The translations under genes and the position numbers were made by a program. A stretch of 64,000 nucleotides of DNA, from positions 62,001 to 126,000 of the forward strand of contig JAEXCU010000015.1 of the NCBI GenBank assembly GCA_023402015.1, written 5' to 3'. This DNA comes from Pseudomonadota bacterium. Its GTDB lineage: Bacteria > Pseudomonadota > Alphaproteobacteria > Rs-D84. The notes below the pieces were generated by a model, which worked only from the letters and a program-made list of their open reading frames with translations, ran no database searches and was not told the DNA's origin. Positions 7,913-16,636 of the stretch are shown in pieces. How positions within the stretch are numbered: the stretch's first letter is position 1; each line of letters begins with the position of its first letter.

Positions 7913-10309
7913 ATGAACATAGAACTTGGCAAAAACATAAACCCGCGCGAAATTGAAACCAGAATTCAAAAATTCTGGGATGAAAATCATTTCTGGGAAA
8001 ACAATGTAAATTCCGACAAAACGCCGTTTTGCATTATGATGCCGCCACCAAACGTAACGGGGAATTTGCATATGGGGCACGCACTGGATAATGTTTTGAC
8101 CGATATTATTTGCCGGTATAAACGTATGGCGGGTTATGACGTCCTGTGGCAACCGGGAACTGACCACGCATCAATTGCCATGCAGTTAATGGTGGAACGC
8201 GACCTGTCAAAACGTGGTATTAATCCGCGCGCATTGACCAAAGAACAATTGCTGGACGCGGCATGGGAATACAAAACTGACAAAGGCGGCCAGATTATTA
8301 ATCAATTGCACACAATTGGTGCAACGCCGGCATGGTCGCGCGAACGCTTTACCATGGATGCGGGTCTGTCGCATGCGGTGAATAAATTGTTTGTTAAAAT
8401 GTATAACGACGGTTTGATATACAAGGCGCGCCGTCTGGTAAACTGGTGCCCGAAACAGCAGACGTCCATTTCAGATTTAGAGGTCGATGTTCGCGAAGAA
8501 AAGGGCAAATTTTATTACTTTAATTACCCATTAAAAGACGGTGGATTTATAGAAATTGCAACAACCCGTCCGGAAACCCTGTTCGGCGACCAGGCGATTG
8601 CAATTCACCCGGAAAATGAGAAGTTAAAACATCTGATTGGGAAAACGGCAATTATTCCGTTGACCAATATCGCGATACCTGTTATTGCCGACGTGCATGC
8701 CGACCCGGACAAAGGAACAGGCGCGGTTAAAATTACCCCTGCGCATGACAAAGACGACTGGGCGGTTGGGTTGCGTCATAACCTGACACCGGTATGCATT
8801 CTGACAAATGACGCCAAAATGGCCGATATTCCCGTTGTGCCGGAAAAATATCGCGGCATGGACAGATTTGCCGCCCGCGCAGAAATTATGAAAGACATTG
8901 CAGACGCGGGATTGTTGATTAAGGTTGAAGATAAAACAATCCCGACCCCGTATTCTGAACGTGGTAATGTTGTTATTGAATACATGGTTCGCGATGAATG
9001 GTTTGTGGATGCGAAAAAATTGGCCGAACCCGCAATTGCCGCGGTAGAGGCCGGCAAAATTAAATTCATGCCGGAACACAGATATAATCTGTTTATGTCC
9101 TGGATGAAAGACATTCATGAATGGTCCATTTCACGCCAGTTATGGTGGGGACACCAGATACCGGCATGGTATGATAAGGATGGAAATATTTACGTTGCCG
9201 AAAACGAAGCGGATGCCATTAAACAATCGGGCGGACGGGAATTAACACGCGATACATCGTGCCTGGATACATGGTTTTCATCCGCGTTGTGGCCGTTTTC
9301 TACATTAGGATGGCCGGAAAAAACACCGGAATTGGCGCGGTACTATCCGACAGATTTATTGTACACCGGCGCGGACATTATATTCTTTTGGGTTGCGCGC
9401 ATGGTTATGATGGGAATTTACGTCATGGGCGATGTTCCATTTCATACGGTGAATTTCCATGGCTTGGTTCGCGACAGCAAAGGTCAAAAAATGTCCAAGA
9501 CCAAGGGCAACGGTACCGACCCACTGACCACGGTTGAAAAATTTGGTGCCGACGCAATGCGTTATTGGGTTTCCACCGCGCCGATTGGGACAGACATCAG
9601 ATACAGCGATGACGAAGTAAAACGCGGTTCAAAACTGCTGACCAAATTGTGGAATGCGGCGAAATATGTCCTGATGAACCTGAACGATTTTGATCCAAAA
9701 ACCGCCGCGCCCGTTGCGGTTTGCGACAGATTTATTGAAGACCGCTGGGTACTGTCTGAATTAAATCGTGCGGTTGCAGATGTTCGTCGCAACTTGGATA
9801 AATATGATAATTATAATTCACGCGCGGCAATTGATACGTTCTTTTATGACGTATTTTGCGACCAGTACCTGGAATTTATCAAGGATCGTTTCTGGTCGCC
9901 GGAAAAATACAGCGCGCAATCCAAACTGTCTGCCCAGTGGACATTGTGGACGGTACTGCGTGCGATTATCGGACTGTATGCGCCGTTTATCCCATTTTTA
10001 ACCGAGGAATTATGGCAAAAAATTTATATGCCGTTTGAAGGCGGCGAAACACTGCATCTGACACAATATCCGACGGTAAACGCGGAATATGACACGGACG
10101 TTGCAGATATGGACATTGCACTGAATATTTTAAAGACGGTGCGTGGCCTGCGTACAGAACGCAAAATCGGCAACGGGGCCAAGTTGGAAACGCTGACGGT
10201 CCCAGCAAACACGCCCGATGTATTAATTGGTGTAATTAAATCCGGCGCGCGTGCAAACGATGTTGTTGTTGCGGGTGATGTGGTGGACTTTGTCGTCGCG
10301 GCACAATAA
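7913..10309 (+). CDS. valS: Valyl-tRNA synthetase
   Basis: Class I synthetase that charges tRNA-Val in the cytoplasm. The 798-residue product has PPPNVTGNLHMGHA (HIGH box, residues 44-57), the editing-domain segment TTRPETLFGD and KMSKTKGN (KMSKS box). At 798 residues it is about 150 shorter than the E. coli enzyme; the C-terminal coiled-coil arm seems absent or very short. In the usually strongly conserved GTDHAGIATQ segment it reads GTDHASIAMQ. A TATACT -10-like box is 50 bases upstream of the ATG. Followed by the thioesterase gene after 15 bases, probably one transcript. Confidence 0.96.
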   Translation: MNIELGKNINPREIETRIQKFWDENHFWENNVNSDKTPFCIMMPPPNVTGNLHMGHALDNVLTDIICRYKRMAGYDVLWQPGTDHASIAMQLMVERDLSKRGINPRALTKEQLLDAAWEYKTDKGGQIINQLHTIGATPAWSRERFTMDAGLSHAVNKLFVKMYNDGLIYKARRLVNWCPKQQTSISDLEVDVREEKGKFYYFNYPLKDGGFIEIATTRPETLFGDQAIAIHPENEKLKHLIGKTAIIPLTNIAIPVIADVHADPDKGTGAVKITPAHDKDDWAVGLRHNLTPVCILTNDAKMADIPVVPEKYRGMDRFAARAEIMKDIADAGLLIKVEDKTIPTPYSERGNVVIEYMVRDEWFVDAKKLAEPAIAAVEAGKIKFMPEHRYNLFMSWMKDIHEWSISRQLWWGHQIPAWYDKDGNIYVAENEADAIKQSGGRELTRDTSCLDTWFSSALWPFSTLGWPEKTPELARYYPTDLLYTGADIIFFWVARMVMMGIYVMGDVPFHTVNFHGLVRDSKGQKMSKTKGNGTDPLTTVEKFGADAMRYWVSTAPIGTDIRYSDDEVKRGSKLLTKLWNAAKYVLMNLNDFDPKTAAPVAVCDRFIEDRWVLSELNRAVADVRRNLDKYDNYNSRAAIDTFFYDVFCDQYLEFIKDRFWSPEKYSAQSKLSAQWTLWTVLRAIIGLYAPFIPFLTEELWQKIYMPFEGGETLHLTQYPTVNAEYDTDVADMDIALNILKTVRGLRTERKIGNGAKLETLTVPANTPDVLIGVIKSGARANDVVVAGDVVDFVVAAQ

Positions 10310-10324
10310 AACAAAGGCAAAATT

Positions 10325-11053
10325 ATGTCAGAAATATTGGTTGAAAAACGTACTTTACAGGCATATCAATGCGACCGTTATGGCAATATGCGTCCGCTGA
10401 TTTTAATGAATGAATTACAGGGCATGGGCGACAAACACGCGGAAAAATTGGGCGTGGGATATGAATATTGCCAATCGCACGGAATGGCGTGGGTTGTTAC
10501 CCATTACCTGGTGGATATTATCGAAATGCCAACCGAACGCGAAGAATTGCAAATAATGACATGGCCGTCATGCCAGGATAAATTGCGTGCCACGCGTGAT
10601 TTTGAAATCCGTGGGGCGGACGACCGTTTGCTGGTACGGGCAACATCCCAGTGGGTTCTGATTGATATGGCGCGTCGTCGTCCATTGCGTTTGGATGAAA
10701 ATTTGCCGCGGTGGTTAATAAACGAATGCCGCGCGTGGGACCGAACATTTGATAAATTCCCGGATTTTGCCGCGCAAAAAACACATACGTTTAAATGCCG
10801 GTTTGACGACATTGACGTGAACCAGCATATTAACAATGCCGTTTATGCCGTTTGGGCGACCGAAAGCGTCGGTTATGCATTCCGTAATCAGCATCAGTTA
10901 AAACGCATAGAATTAAACTTTAAAAAAGAAATCAGTCCCGACACACCGGAAATTCAGATAGACGTTGCAATTGACGGCAATGTTTCGCATCACAAAATTC
11001 GCACCGGCGACACAGAACATGCGTCGGTCGTTTGTTTTTGGGAAAAAATGTAA
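10325..11053 (+). CDS. Acyl-ACP thioesterase family protein
   Basis: A 242-residue double hot-dog protein of the FatA/FatB-like family (PF01643), which hydrolyses acyl-ACP to release fatty acids. The N-terminal half carries the first hot dog with DRYGNMRPLILMNELQ; the second half contains DIDVNQHINNAVYAVWATES, matching the catalytic Asp/Asn/His segment of plant FatA enzymes. AAAGGCAAAATT precedes the ATG. It lies 15 bases after valS. Chain-length preference cannot be read from sequence. Confidence 0.85.
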   Translation: MSEILVEKRTLQAYQCDRYGNMRPLILMNELQGMGDKHAEKLGVGYEYCQSHGMAWVVTHYLVDIIEMPTEREELQIMTWPSCQDKLRATRDFEIRGADDRLLVRATSQWVLIDMARRRPLRLDENLPRWLINECRAWDRTFDKFPDFAAQKTHTFKCRFDDIDVNQHINNAVYAVWATESVGYAFRNQHQLKRIELNFKKEISPDTPEIQIDVAIDGNVSHHKIRTGDTEHASVVCFWEKM

Positions 11054-11169
11054 ATTGGGACCGTCCATATGGATGGGGGGCGGCGGCGATATATTTGAAT
11101 AAGTATCACTATGGCATTAAACGTGGTGGCTGAACCCCGGCCACCACCGTTTTTAATGGTTTTCTTTTA

Positions 11170-11198
11170 TTGAAAAATTTCTTATATTATTATATAAT
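11170..11198 (+). promoter_or_regulatory. Sigma70-type promoter of the 11.2-kb leader RNA
   Basis: TTGAAA (11170-11175), 17-base spacer, TATAAT (11193-11198). The predicted transcript starts at about 11205, one base before the first hairpin of the leader RNA. Confidence 0.8.
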
Positions 11199-11204
11199 GC
11201 CCGT

Positions 11205-11378
11205 GCAGCAACGGATTGTTGCTGTGGGGAATAAGAACCCCTAGAAGTCCGCCTTGAAACAAGGTGAAATAACTCCAACTGTCGGTTGGAGGGCGGTGAT
11301 ATATAAAAATAAACCCGCTATAGACTTCTATAGTTCTTATCCTCCAACCACCTGAATTTTCTGGTGGTTATTTTTTTA
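11205..11378 (+). ncRNA. Structured leader RNA, copy 1 (unknown class; paralogue of the RNA at 39480-39662)
   Basis: No gene lies between 11054 and 11404; this RNA fills the gap. Helices in order: hairpin 11206-11212/11218-11224 with loop GGATT; outer helix P1 11226-11238 with 11333-11345; P2 11242-11249 with 11323-11330; inner CCGCC/GGCGG (11249-11253 with 11292-11296); hairpins CCTTG-AAA-CAAGG and CTCCAAC-TGTCG-GTTGGAG (11273-11291). A terminator AACCACC/GGTGGTT plus seven T (11346-11377) closes it. The P1 3' strand contains TTATCCTC (11337-11344), an exact complement of GAGGATAA (11397-11404), the ribosome site of the next gene. All helices have a covarying counterpart in the minus-strand copy near 39.6 kb. 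Family not recognised. Confidence 0.75.
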
Positions 11379-11404
11379 AATGTTTAAACCGGGAGAGAGG
11401 ATAA

Positions 11405-11671
11405 ATGACAACAAATAAAAAAAATATTCCAGAAGAAATGCAAATCTTAGAAGGTGAACAAGAATTTTACATCAGCCTGGGCCAGCGTTTGCGCAAATTC
11501 CGCGAAATGAATGAAATATCATCTGCCCAAATGGCCGAAATCGCCGGCACAACCGCCGACCAATGGGAAAAATATGAAACCGCAGAATTGGCATTCCCGC
11601 TGTATCATTTGGTGCCGGTTCTGGAACACTATGGTTTTCCGCCAGAATTAAAATTATGGCAATTTAATTAA
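11405..11671 (+). CDS. Small XRE-like helix-turn-helix protein
   Basis: An 88-residue protein. Residues 25-80 resemble a Cro/C1-type HTH: LGQRLRKFREMNEISSAQMAEIAGTTADQWEKYE. No additional domain is seen. It is preceded by the structured leader RNA and its terminator, and the ribosome site GAGAGGATAA (11395-11404) is complementary to a strand of that RNA, so expression is probably set by the leader. A bidirectional terminator separates it from rpmH, which is convergent. Targets are unknown. Confidence 0.7.
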   Translation: MTTNKKNIPEEMQILEGEQEFYISLGQRLRKFREMNEISSAQMAEIAGTTADQWEKYETAELAFPLYHLVPVLEHYGFPPELKLWQFN

Positions 11672-11674
11672 AAA

Positions 11675-11697
11675 ACCGCCAATTGGCGGTTTTTTTA
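11675..11697. terminator. Bidirectional terminator between the HTH gene and rpmH
   Basis: Stem ACCGCC/GGCGGT, loop AATT, A-rich on the left and T-rich on the right. Its right end overlaps the rpmH stop codon. Confidence 0.85.
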
Positions 11698-11847
11698 ATT
11701 TGCTGCGGTTGCAGCCAATCTTTTACGGCCCGCGGCGCGGCGACGATTTAAAACCTCGCGTCCGCCCTTGGTTGCCATACGTTCACGAAACCCGTGCGTG
11801 CGAACACGACGTGTTTTGGACGGTTGATAAGTACGTTTTGTTGCCAT
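11695..11847 (-). CDS. rpmH: 50S ribosomal protein L34
   Basis: A 50-residue basic protein read on the minus strand from ATG 11847 to TAA 11695. It starts [20 protein letters not shown] and continues with [17 protein letters not shown] and AAGRKRLAA, the complete L34 signature. L34 is a small component of the large ribosomal subunit. rpmH is usually followed by rnpA and yidC; here it is followed only by a convergent HTH gene and a terminator, and yidC is 40 kb away, so the cluster is broken up. Confidence 0.97.
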   Translation of the reverse strand: MATKRTYQPSKTRRVRTHGFRERMATKGGREVLNRRRAAGRKRLAATAAN

Positions 11848-11903
11848 AACTAAATCCTTTTGTGCGTCTATTTAATCATACGTTTTTATAAAACGCAACC
11901 TTT

Positions 11904-11999
11904 TTATTTAGATTTTACCAATCCCAGTTTTTTCATACCTTCCAGCATCAGGTAATATGAAAATAACAGCGAAAATAATTTCCAAAATGGTAAAAACAT
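11904..11999 (-). CDS. Possible 31-aa small protein
   Basis: An ORF from ATG 11999 to TAA 11904 in the gap between rpmH and the next minus-strand ORF. It codes for an aromatic, hydrophobic N-terminal half (FLPFWKLFSLLFSYYLMLEG) and a basic end (MKKLGLVKSK), so it could be a small membrane-associated peptide. The ribosome site is weak (GGAAT). Reported because the gap has no other content; it may not be expressed. Confidence 0.3.
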   Translation of the reverse strand: MFLPFWKLFSLLFSYYLMLEGMKKLGLVKSK

Positions 12000-12022
12000 A
12001 ATTTTATTCCGTTTTTGTTTAA

Positions 12023-12208
12023 TTATCTGGTTTTGTCGTTGTTTTTGGTGCGGATTTTATCAATCCGGTCCATTGCATTTAATGTTCGCGTCAGGTGCCA
12101 TTTCATTATTTTTAATTGGGTCATGCGCAACGGATCGCCCGCGTTGCATTTCATCATATCTTCCACCATTTTAATGGCATCAAAAACACTATCTTTTATG
12201 GTACCCAT
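12023..12208 (-). CDS. Hypothetical protein, 61 aa
   Basis: Not recognised. A helical, charged 61-residue product (MGTIKDSVFDAIKMVEDMM at the start, Lys/Arg-rich end). An overlapping plus-strand ORF exists, but its translation is a run of hydrophobic residues typical of an antisense shadow. The ribosome site is weak. It is divergent from gyrA. Confidence 0.4.
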   Translation of the reverse strand: MGTIKDSVFDAIKMVEDMMKCNAGDPLRMTQLKIMKWHLTRTLNAMDRIDKIRTKNNDKTR

Positions 12209-12291
12209 TGTATTGTTTTCTGGTTTGATTAACTGATAATTATATTACCACCAAGTGGCATTTTGTCAATTTATTTTTTGGGGTTTATGTC

Positions 12292-12321
12292 TTGACCCGC
12301 GGTGCAGAAATTTGCTATTGT
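12292..12321 (+). promoter_or_regulatory. gyrA promoter
   Basis: TTGACC (12292-12297), 18-base spacer, TATTGT (12316-12321), 30 bases upstream of the gyrA ATG. Confidence 0.55.
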
Positions 12322-12351
12322 TCATATGTTAAAAATAAGGGAAATTTTAGT

Positions 12352-15114
12352 ATGTCTGAAACAAATAATACAAATGAAATTAATGAAATAAAGGTTCCGC
12401 AATCTTCCCTGGAACATGAAATGCGGACCAGTTTTTTGGACTATGCCATGTCGGTTATTGTGGACCGCGCGTTGCCTGATGTTCGCGACGGTTGCAAACC
12501 CGTTCATCGCCGCATTTTATACGTTATGAATGATGTTGCGCCGGCAACCAAGGCGACGGTAAAATCTGCGCGTATCGTTGGTGATGTTATGGGTAAATAT
12601 CATCCCCACGGCGACAGTTCTATTTACGAAGCAATGGTTCGCATGGGCCAGGATTTTTCCATGGGTGAAATGTTGGTCCAAGGGCAGGGTAATTTCGGGT
12701 CCCGCGACGGGGACAAGGCCGCGGCCATGCGTTATACCGAGGCGCGCCTGTCCAAATTGGGTGCGTCGTTAATGGACGATATGGAAAAAGACACCGTGGA
12801 TTGGATGCCGAACTTTGACGGCACTTTGTCCGAACCGGTTGTATTGCCGGCAAAATTCCCAAATTTCTTGGTTAACGGGGGCAGTGGTATTGCCGTTGGT
12901 ATGGCGACAAACGTTCCGACATATAACTTGGGCGAGGTCAGTACCGGTATCCTGGCAATATTGGATAATCCAGAAATTACAGATGATGAATTGTTCCAAA
13001 TAATCCCTGGGCCAGATTTTCCAACGGGTGCGATTATCATGGGCCGTGCCGGCGCGTACAAGGCACACACCACGGGACGTGGTTCAATTATCGTTCGCGC
13101 AAAAACACACCAGGAAACATTCCATGATCACCAGGCGATTGTTGTTGATGAAATCCCATACCAGGTGAACAAGGCACAACTGATTATTCACATTGCCGAA
13201 CTGATTAAAGACAAACGCATCGAAGGTATTGCCGAAATTCGCGATGAATCATCCAAAGAAGGCCTGCGCATCGTTATTGAATTAAAGCGCGATGCTATGC
13301 CCGATGTTGTTTTAAATCATCTGTTTCAATATACAGAAATGCAGACGAATTTCCCGGTAAACATGATGGCACTGAACCGCGGACGGCCGATGCTGTTTAA
13401 TGTTCGCGGGGTATTGGATGCATTTATTGAATTCAGAACGGACATCATTCGTCGCCGTACAATATTTGATTTGAACAAGGCACGCAATCGCGCGCATACT
13501 TTGTTGGGGTTGTCAGTTGCGGTTGGTAATTTGGACGAAGTTATTGAACTGATTAAAACCAGTCCGAATCCCGACGCTGCACGCAGTGCCTTGATTTCAC
13601 GTGGGTGGCGTGCGTCAGATATTGAATCATATATTAAATTAATTGATGATCCGAATACGGAATATAAAGACGGAATGTTCTTTATGTCCGAAGACCAGGC
13701 GCGCGCAATTCTGGAATTGCAATTGCATCGTTTGACCGGGTTGGAACGCGATAAAATTCACGATGATTTGACCGCGTTGGGCGCCCAGATAAAAGACCTG
13801 TTGGAAATATTGGGCAGTCATGAACGCATCATTCAAATTATCCGTGATGAAACAACCGCGGTGCGCGATAACTGGGCATCGCCGCGTCGTACAGAAATTT
13901 CTGATGCCGAAATTGATATTGACATAGAAGACCTGATTGCACGTGAAGATATGGTTATTACCGTTTCCAACACCGGTTATATAAAACGCGTGTCGCTGGA
14001 TACATATCGCGCACAAAAACGCGGTGGCAAGGGTCGCAATGCAATGACAACCAAAGACGATGATTATGTGGTTCAGGTATTTGTTGCGAATACGCATACC
14101 CCATTGTTATTTTTCAGTTCCAAGGGAATTTGTTATAAACTGAAAACATATAAATTACCCGAAGCGGCCGCCGCGGCCAAGGGACGCCCATTGGTCAACC
14201 TGTTGCCGTTGTCTGCGGGTGAAACAATTACGGCAATCCTGCCCGTCAGCGAAGAAGACGTTCAACGTGTCCGCGAATCCGGCAAAGAACATTTCTTGAT
14301 GTTTGCAACTGCATCCGGTACGGTACGTCGTAATCGCATGTCTGATTTTGATTCAATCCGCGCAAATGGTAAAATTGCCATGAAATTGGACGAAGGCGAC
14401 AGTTTGATTTCCGTACTGCCGTGCAGTGAAGACCAAGACGTATTCTTGGCAACATATCGCGGCCGTTGCATACGTTTCCCGGTTCCGGAAATTCGTATAT
14501 TTGCAGGCCGCAATTCCACCGGTGTTCGTGGTATGTCGTTGCCCACAGATGACCGGATTATTGGTATGGCAATGCTGAATCACGGTGAATCCGATGCCGC
14601 AGTACGCGCCGCATATATCAAACAATCCCGCGCCGCACGTCGCGCGGCCGGTGGCGCAGAAGAAGAATCCGACGGTGAAGAAGAAACAACAAATCTGGTG
14701 TTGGATGATGCCCAAATGGCAAAAATGGCCGCCGAAGAACAGTTCATTTTGACCGTATCTGAAAACGGATTTGGCAAACGCACCAGTTCGTATGAATACC
14801 GTACAACACACCGTGGTGGTGGCGGATTTACGAATATTAAATTGGGTGGGAAAAATACTGCCGTTGCCGGGTCTTTCCCGGTTGCTGATGACCATGATAT
14901 CATAATGGTAACAGACGGGGGTAAAATAATCCGCACACCTGTTGCCGATGTTCGCATTGCGGGTCGCGCAACGGCGGGCGTAACACTGTTGCGTACGGCG
15001 GAAAATGAAAAGGTCGTTTCTGCAATTTCCATTGTCAGCGAAGACGAAGAGGCCGCAGAGGTTGAAACCGAAGTCGCCGCCCAGGAAACCCAGGAATCCC
15101 AAACTGAACAATAA
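12352..15114 (+). CDS. gyrA: DNA gyrase subunit A
   Basis: GyrA cuts and rejoins DNA in the A2B2 gyrase that introduces negative supercoils. The 920-residue product has the breakage-reunion domain ([23 protein letters not shown] with the catalytic tyrosine) and a C-terminal beta-pinwheel with the GyrA box QKRGGKG, which separates it from ParC. At the position of E. coli Asp87 there is Glu. An acidic insert ([10 protein letters not shown], about residues 770-782) interrupts the pinwheel, and the C-terminal tail is Glu-rich. Start at ATG 12352 after AAGGGAAA; a GTG-type upstream extension is ignored. The MerR gene follows with its ribosome site overlapping the gyrA stop. Confidence 0.96.
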   Translation: MSETNNTNEINEIKVPQSSLEHEMRTSFLDYAMSVIVDRALPDVRDGCKPVHRRILYVMNDVAPATKATVKSARIVGDVMGKYHPHGDSSIYEAMVRMGQDFSMGEMLVQGQGNFGSRDGDKAAAMRYTEARLSKLGASLMDDMEKDTVDWMPNFDGTLSEPVVLPAKFPNFLVNGGSGIAVGMATNVPTYNLGEVSTGILAILDNPEITDDELFQIIPGPDFPTGAIIMGRAGAYKAHTTGRGSIIVRAKTHQETFHDHQAIVVDEIPYQVNKAQLIIHIAELIKDKRIEGIAEIRDESSKEGLRIVIELKRDAMPDVVLNHLFQYTEMQTNFPVNMMALNRGRPMLFNVRGVLDAFIEFRTDIIRRRTIFDLNKARNRAHTLLGLSVAVGNLDEVIELIKTSPNPDAARSALISRGWRASDIESYIKLIDDPNTEYKDGMFFMSEDQARAILELQLHRLTGLERDKIHDDLTALGAQIKDLLEILGSHERIIQIIRDETTAVRDNWASPRRTEISDAEIDIDIEDLIAREDMVITVSNTGYIKRVSLDTYRAQKRGGKGRNAMTTKDDDYVVQVFVANTHTPLLFFSSKGICYKLKTYKLPEAAAAAKGRPLVNLLPLSAGETITAILPVSEEDVQRVRESGKEHFLMFATASGTVRRNRMSDFDSIRANGKIAMKLDEGDSLISVLPCSEDQDVFLATYRGRCIRFPVPEIRIFAGRNSTGVRGMSLPTDDRIIGMAMLNHGESDAAVRAAYIKQSRAARRAAGGAEEESDGEEETTNLVLDDAQMAKMAAEEQFILTVSENGFGKRTSSYEYRTTHRGGGGFTNIKLGGKNTAVAGSFPVADDHDIIMVTDGGKIIRTPVADVRIAGRATAGVTLLRTAENEKVVSAISIVSEDEEAAEVETEVAAQETQESQTEQ

Positions 15115-15125
15115 GGATGTCAGGC

Positions 15126-15521
15126 ATGGATAGCGAATACTTTGCATCTATTAACGAGGTTTCAAAAAAATTGTCTGTGCCTGCGCATACTTTGCGTTAT
15201 TGGGAAAAACAATTCCCGGTTGCCATTCGCCCAACAACGGGCGCCGGTGGTCGGCGTTATTATCGCGCCGAAACCGTGCGGCGTTTGACGGTTATTAAGG
15301 ATTTGCTGTATACCCGGGGAATGACAATTGCGGGTGTAAAAAAATTACTGCGCGACGGCAATTTGCCAGAAAACGTAGATGATTTTATGACCCCAATGGG
15401 CACGTCTGCCAAAACGGTTCCCGCAACGCCTGTGCCATCCGCCGCACCATCTGTTGATGCCGCGCAATTGGATATGGCAATAACATTGCTGACCCAGGCA
15501 CGGGAATTATTGGCAAATTGA
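15126..15521 (+). CDS. MerR-type transcriptional regulator
   Basis: A 131-residue protein with an N-terminal winged-helix MerR domain: the INEVSKKLSVPAHTLRYWEKQF helix-turn-helix and GGRRYYRAETVRRL wing. It has no cysteine ligand set typical of metal sensors, and the Ala/Pro-rich C terminus ends in a short helix. Similar small MerR proteins occur in many alphaproteobacteria with unknown effector. ATG 15126 is chosen over 15117 because AAGGA (15114-15118) lies at proper spacing. It overlaps the gyrA stop region, suggesting co-transcription. A terminator follows. Confidence 0.82.
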   Translation: MDSEYFASINEVSKKLSVPAHTLRYWEKQFPVAIRPTTGAGGRRYYRAETVRRLTVIKDLLYTRGMTIAGVKKLLRDGNLPENVDDFMTPMGTSAKTVPATPVPSAAPSVDAAQLDMAITLLTQARELLAN

Positions 15522-15530
15522 TATAAAGAT

Positions 15531-15556
15531 AAAACGCCCAAATGGGCGTTTTATTT
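15531..15556. terminator. Bidirectional terminator
   Basis: Stem AACGCCC/GGGCGTT with T-rich and A-rich flanks, between the MerR gene and the convergent gene. Confidence 0.8.
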
Positions 15557-16132
15557 TGTGTGATTATTTACCAGGTTTAATTTTTTATTTAATAACGAAT
15601 CCATTCGCGCCTGCAATTGTGTTATGCGATTGTTTGCAACGCTGTCAAAATGACTGCGGATTGCGCGTTGCAGATTTGGATTCATGGACTTAACACGGTC
15701 ATATTGACGAATTTTTTTATCGTTTGCCCAATATTTCCACCCGCTGTTTCGTACAGTTGGAATTTCAGAAAATTCCGTAAACACTGTTGTGTTGTGCTTT
15801 GGTACATTGAACATGGAATGCCTGTACGCCGCATTATATGCACGGTCCAGGATTTGGTCGTTTGCTTTACGCAAACTGTCAATTGCGGGGCCATTTTCAA
15901 CCAGGTATGTATACGTATCGTTTTTGTTCAATGAATCGGAAATTAAACCGGGCAGGGCGGTGCGTATGCGCTGGATTTCGTCGCGTGTGGCATCAATATT
16001 TTTATCGGTTTCAGCCAGTAATTTATTTTTTGCTGATTCCTGGTTTGCCGTCATGCTGAGTAAAATTGCAATCATAAACAATAATACAACGGTGGATGAT
16101 GATACCAGAATCGCATGTGTTTCACGTTTCAT
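15551..16132 (-). CDS. Membrane-anchored coiled-coil protein, 193 aa
   Basis: Not recognised. One N-terminal membrane segment (residues 8-29, ILVSSSTVVLLFMIAILLSM) is followed by a helical, charged region rich in Lys, Asp and Asn, with coiled-coil-like stretches near the start (residues 35-65) and the end (residues 165-190). The tail is predicted in the periplasm. CCAAGGGG upstream of the ATG is a good ribosome site. No homologous family comes to mind; it is convergent with the MerR gene. Confidence 0.6.
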   Translation of the reverse strand: MKRETHAILVSSSTVVLLFMIAILLSMTANQESAKNKLLAETDKNIDATRDEIQRIRTALPGLISDSLNKNDTYTYLVENGPAIDSLRKANDQILDRAYNAAYRHSMFNVPKHNTTVFTEFSEIPTVRNSGWKYWANDKKIRQYDRVKSMNPNLQRAIRSHFDSVANNRITQLQARMDSLLNKKLNLVNNHTK

Positions 16133-16179
16133 ATTTCACCCCTTGGATAATGTATGAATTTATATCTGTTTGTACAGGA

Positions 16180-16223
16180 CAAAATTTAATTTCACCTGAC
16201 GGTGTAATAAAATTTTGGCAGTC
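16180..16223. repeat. 44-bp direct repeat, copy 1
   Basis: Identical to 16358-16401. Read on the minus strand it contains the last eight bases of tRNA-Glu (GACTGCCA) and the hairpin CACC-GTCA-GGTG with A/T flanks that serves as tRNA terminator. The stretch between the copies (16224-16357) has no gene; it is a series of short palindromes such as GGGAATGTAATTCCC and CGAACCCTACGGGTTCG. Confidence 0.85.
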
Positions 16224-16357
16224 TTGGCGGGAATGTAATTCCCACTTGCCTGGGCTGCGTGGGCCCCTTTCGGCTGCGTAAGGCACGAACTGCGCATTTG
16301 CTTGTTCATGCCAACTTCGCACACGAACCCTACGGGTTCGCTTTCCGGGCACGTGCT

Positions 16358-16401
16358 CAAAATTTAATTTCACCTGACGGTGTAATAAAATTTTGGCAGT
16401 C
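16358..16401. repeat. 44-bp direct repeat, copy 2 (overlaps tRNA-Glu 3' end)
   Basis: The second copy, identical over 44 bases to 16180-16223. Its right end is the 3' end of the tRNA-Glu gene and the rest is the tRNA terminator. Confidence 0.85.
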
Positions 16402-16468
16402 CCAACGGGAATCGAACCCGTGTCGTCAGAATGAGAATCTGATGTCCTAACCGCTAGACGATGGGACC
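16394..16468 (-). tRNA. tRNA-Glu (anticodon CTC)
   Basis: Full cloverleaf on the minus strand: acceptor GGTCCCA/TGGGACT, D-arm GTCTAGCGGTTAGGAC, anticodon loop TTCTCAT (CTC), T-arm GGGTTCGATTCCC, encoded CCA. A promoter TTGCAA (16507-16502), 16-base spacer, TAAGAT (16485-16480) lies just upstream. Confidence 0.95.
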
Positions 16469-16636
16469 GCAGCGCATGTATCTTAGCATTTTTTTCTGCG
16501 TTTGCAAATAAATACGATTTTTATCGCGTGGACACAATTGCCACAAAATCCAGGAATAATTTCGTTTTAAATTTTATTGACCGATTAATCGTTATGTGCA
16601 ACATTTGTTGAACTTTGAACAGACGGGTATTTAACG

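Noticed and set aside
7913..10309. Archaeal-type valyl-tRNA synthetase as in Rickettsia
   Set aside because: The motifs around TTRPETLFGD and NWCPKQQTSISDLEV are close to bacterial enzymes; only the short length recalls the other type.
11205..11378. 6S RNA
   Set aside because: The length fits, but a separate 5' hairpin, nested helices, a terminator and a paralogue upstream of another gene do not fit 6S RNA.
12015..12236. 73-aa plus-strand ORF
   Set aside because: Opposite strand of a more protein-like 61-aa frame; hydrophobic translation typical of a shadow.
12352..15114. ParC instead of GyrA
   Set aside because: The C-terminal GyrA box (QKRGGKG) is present.
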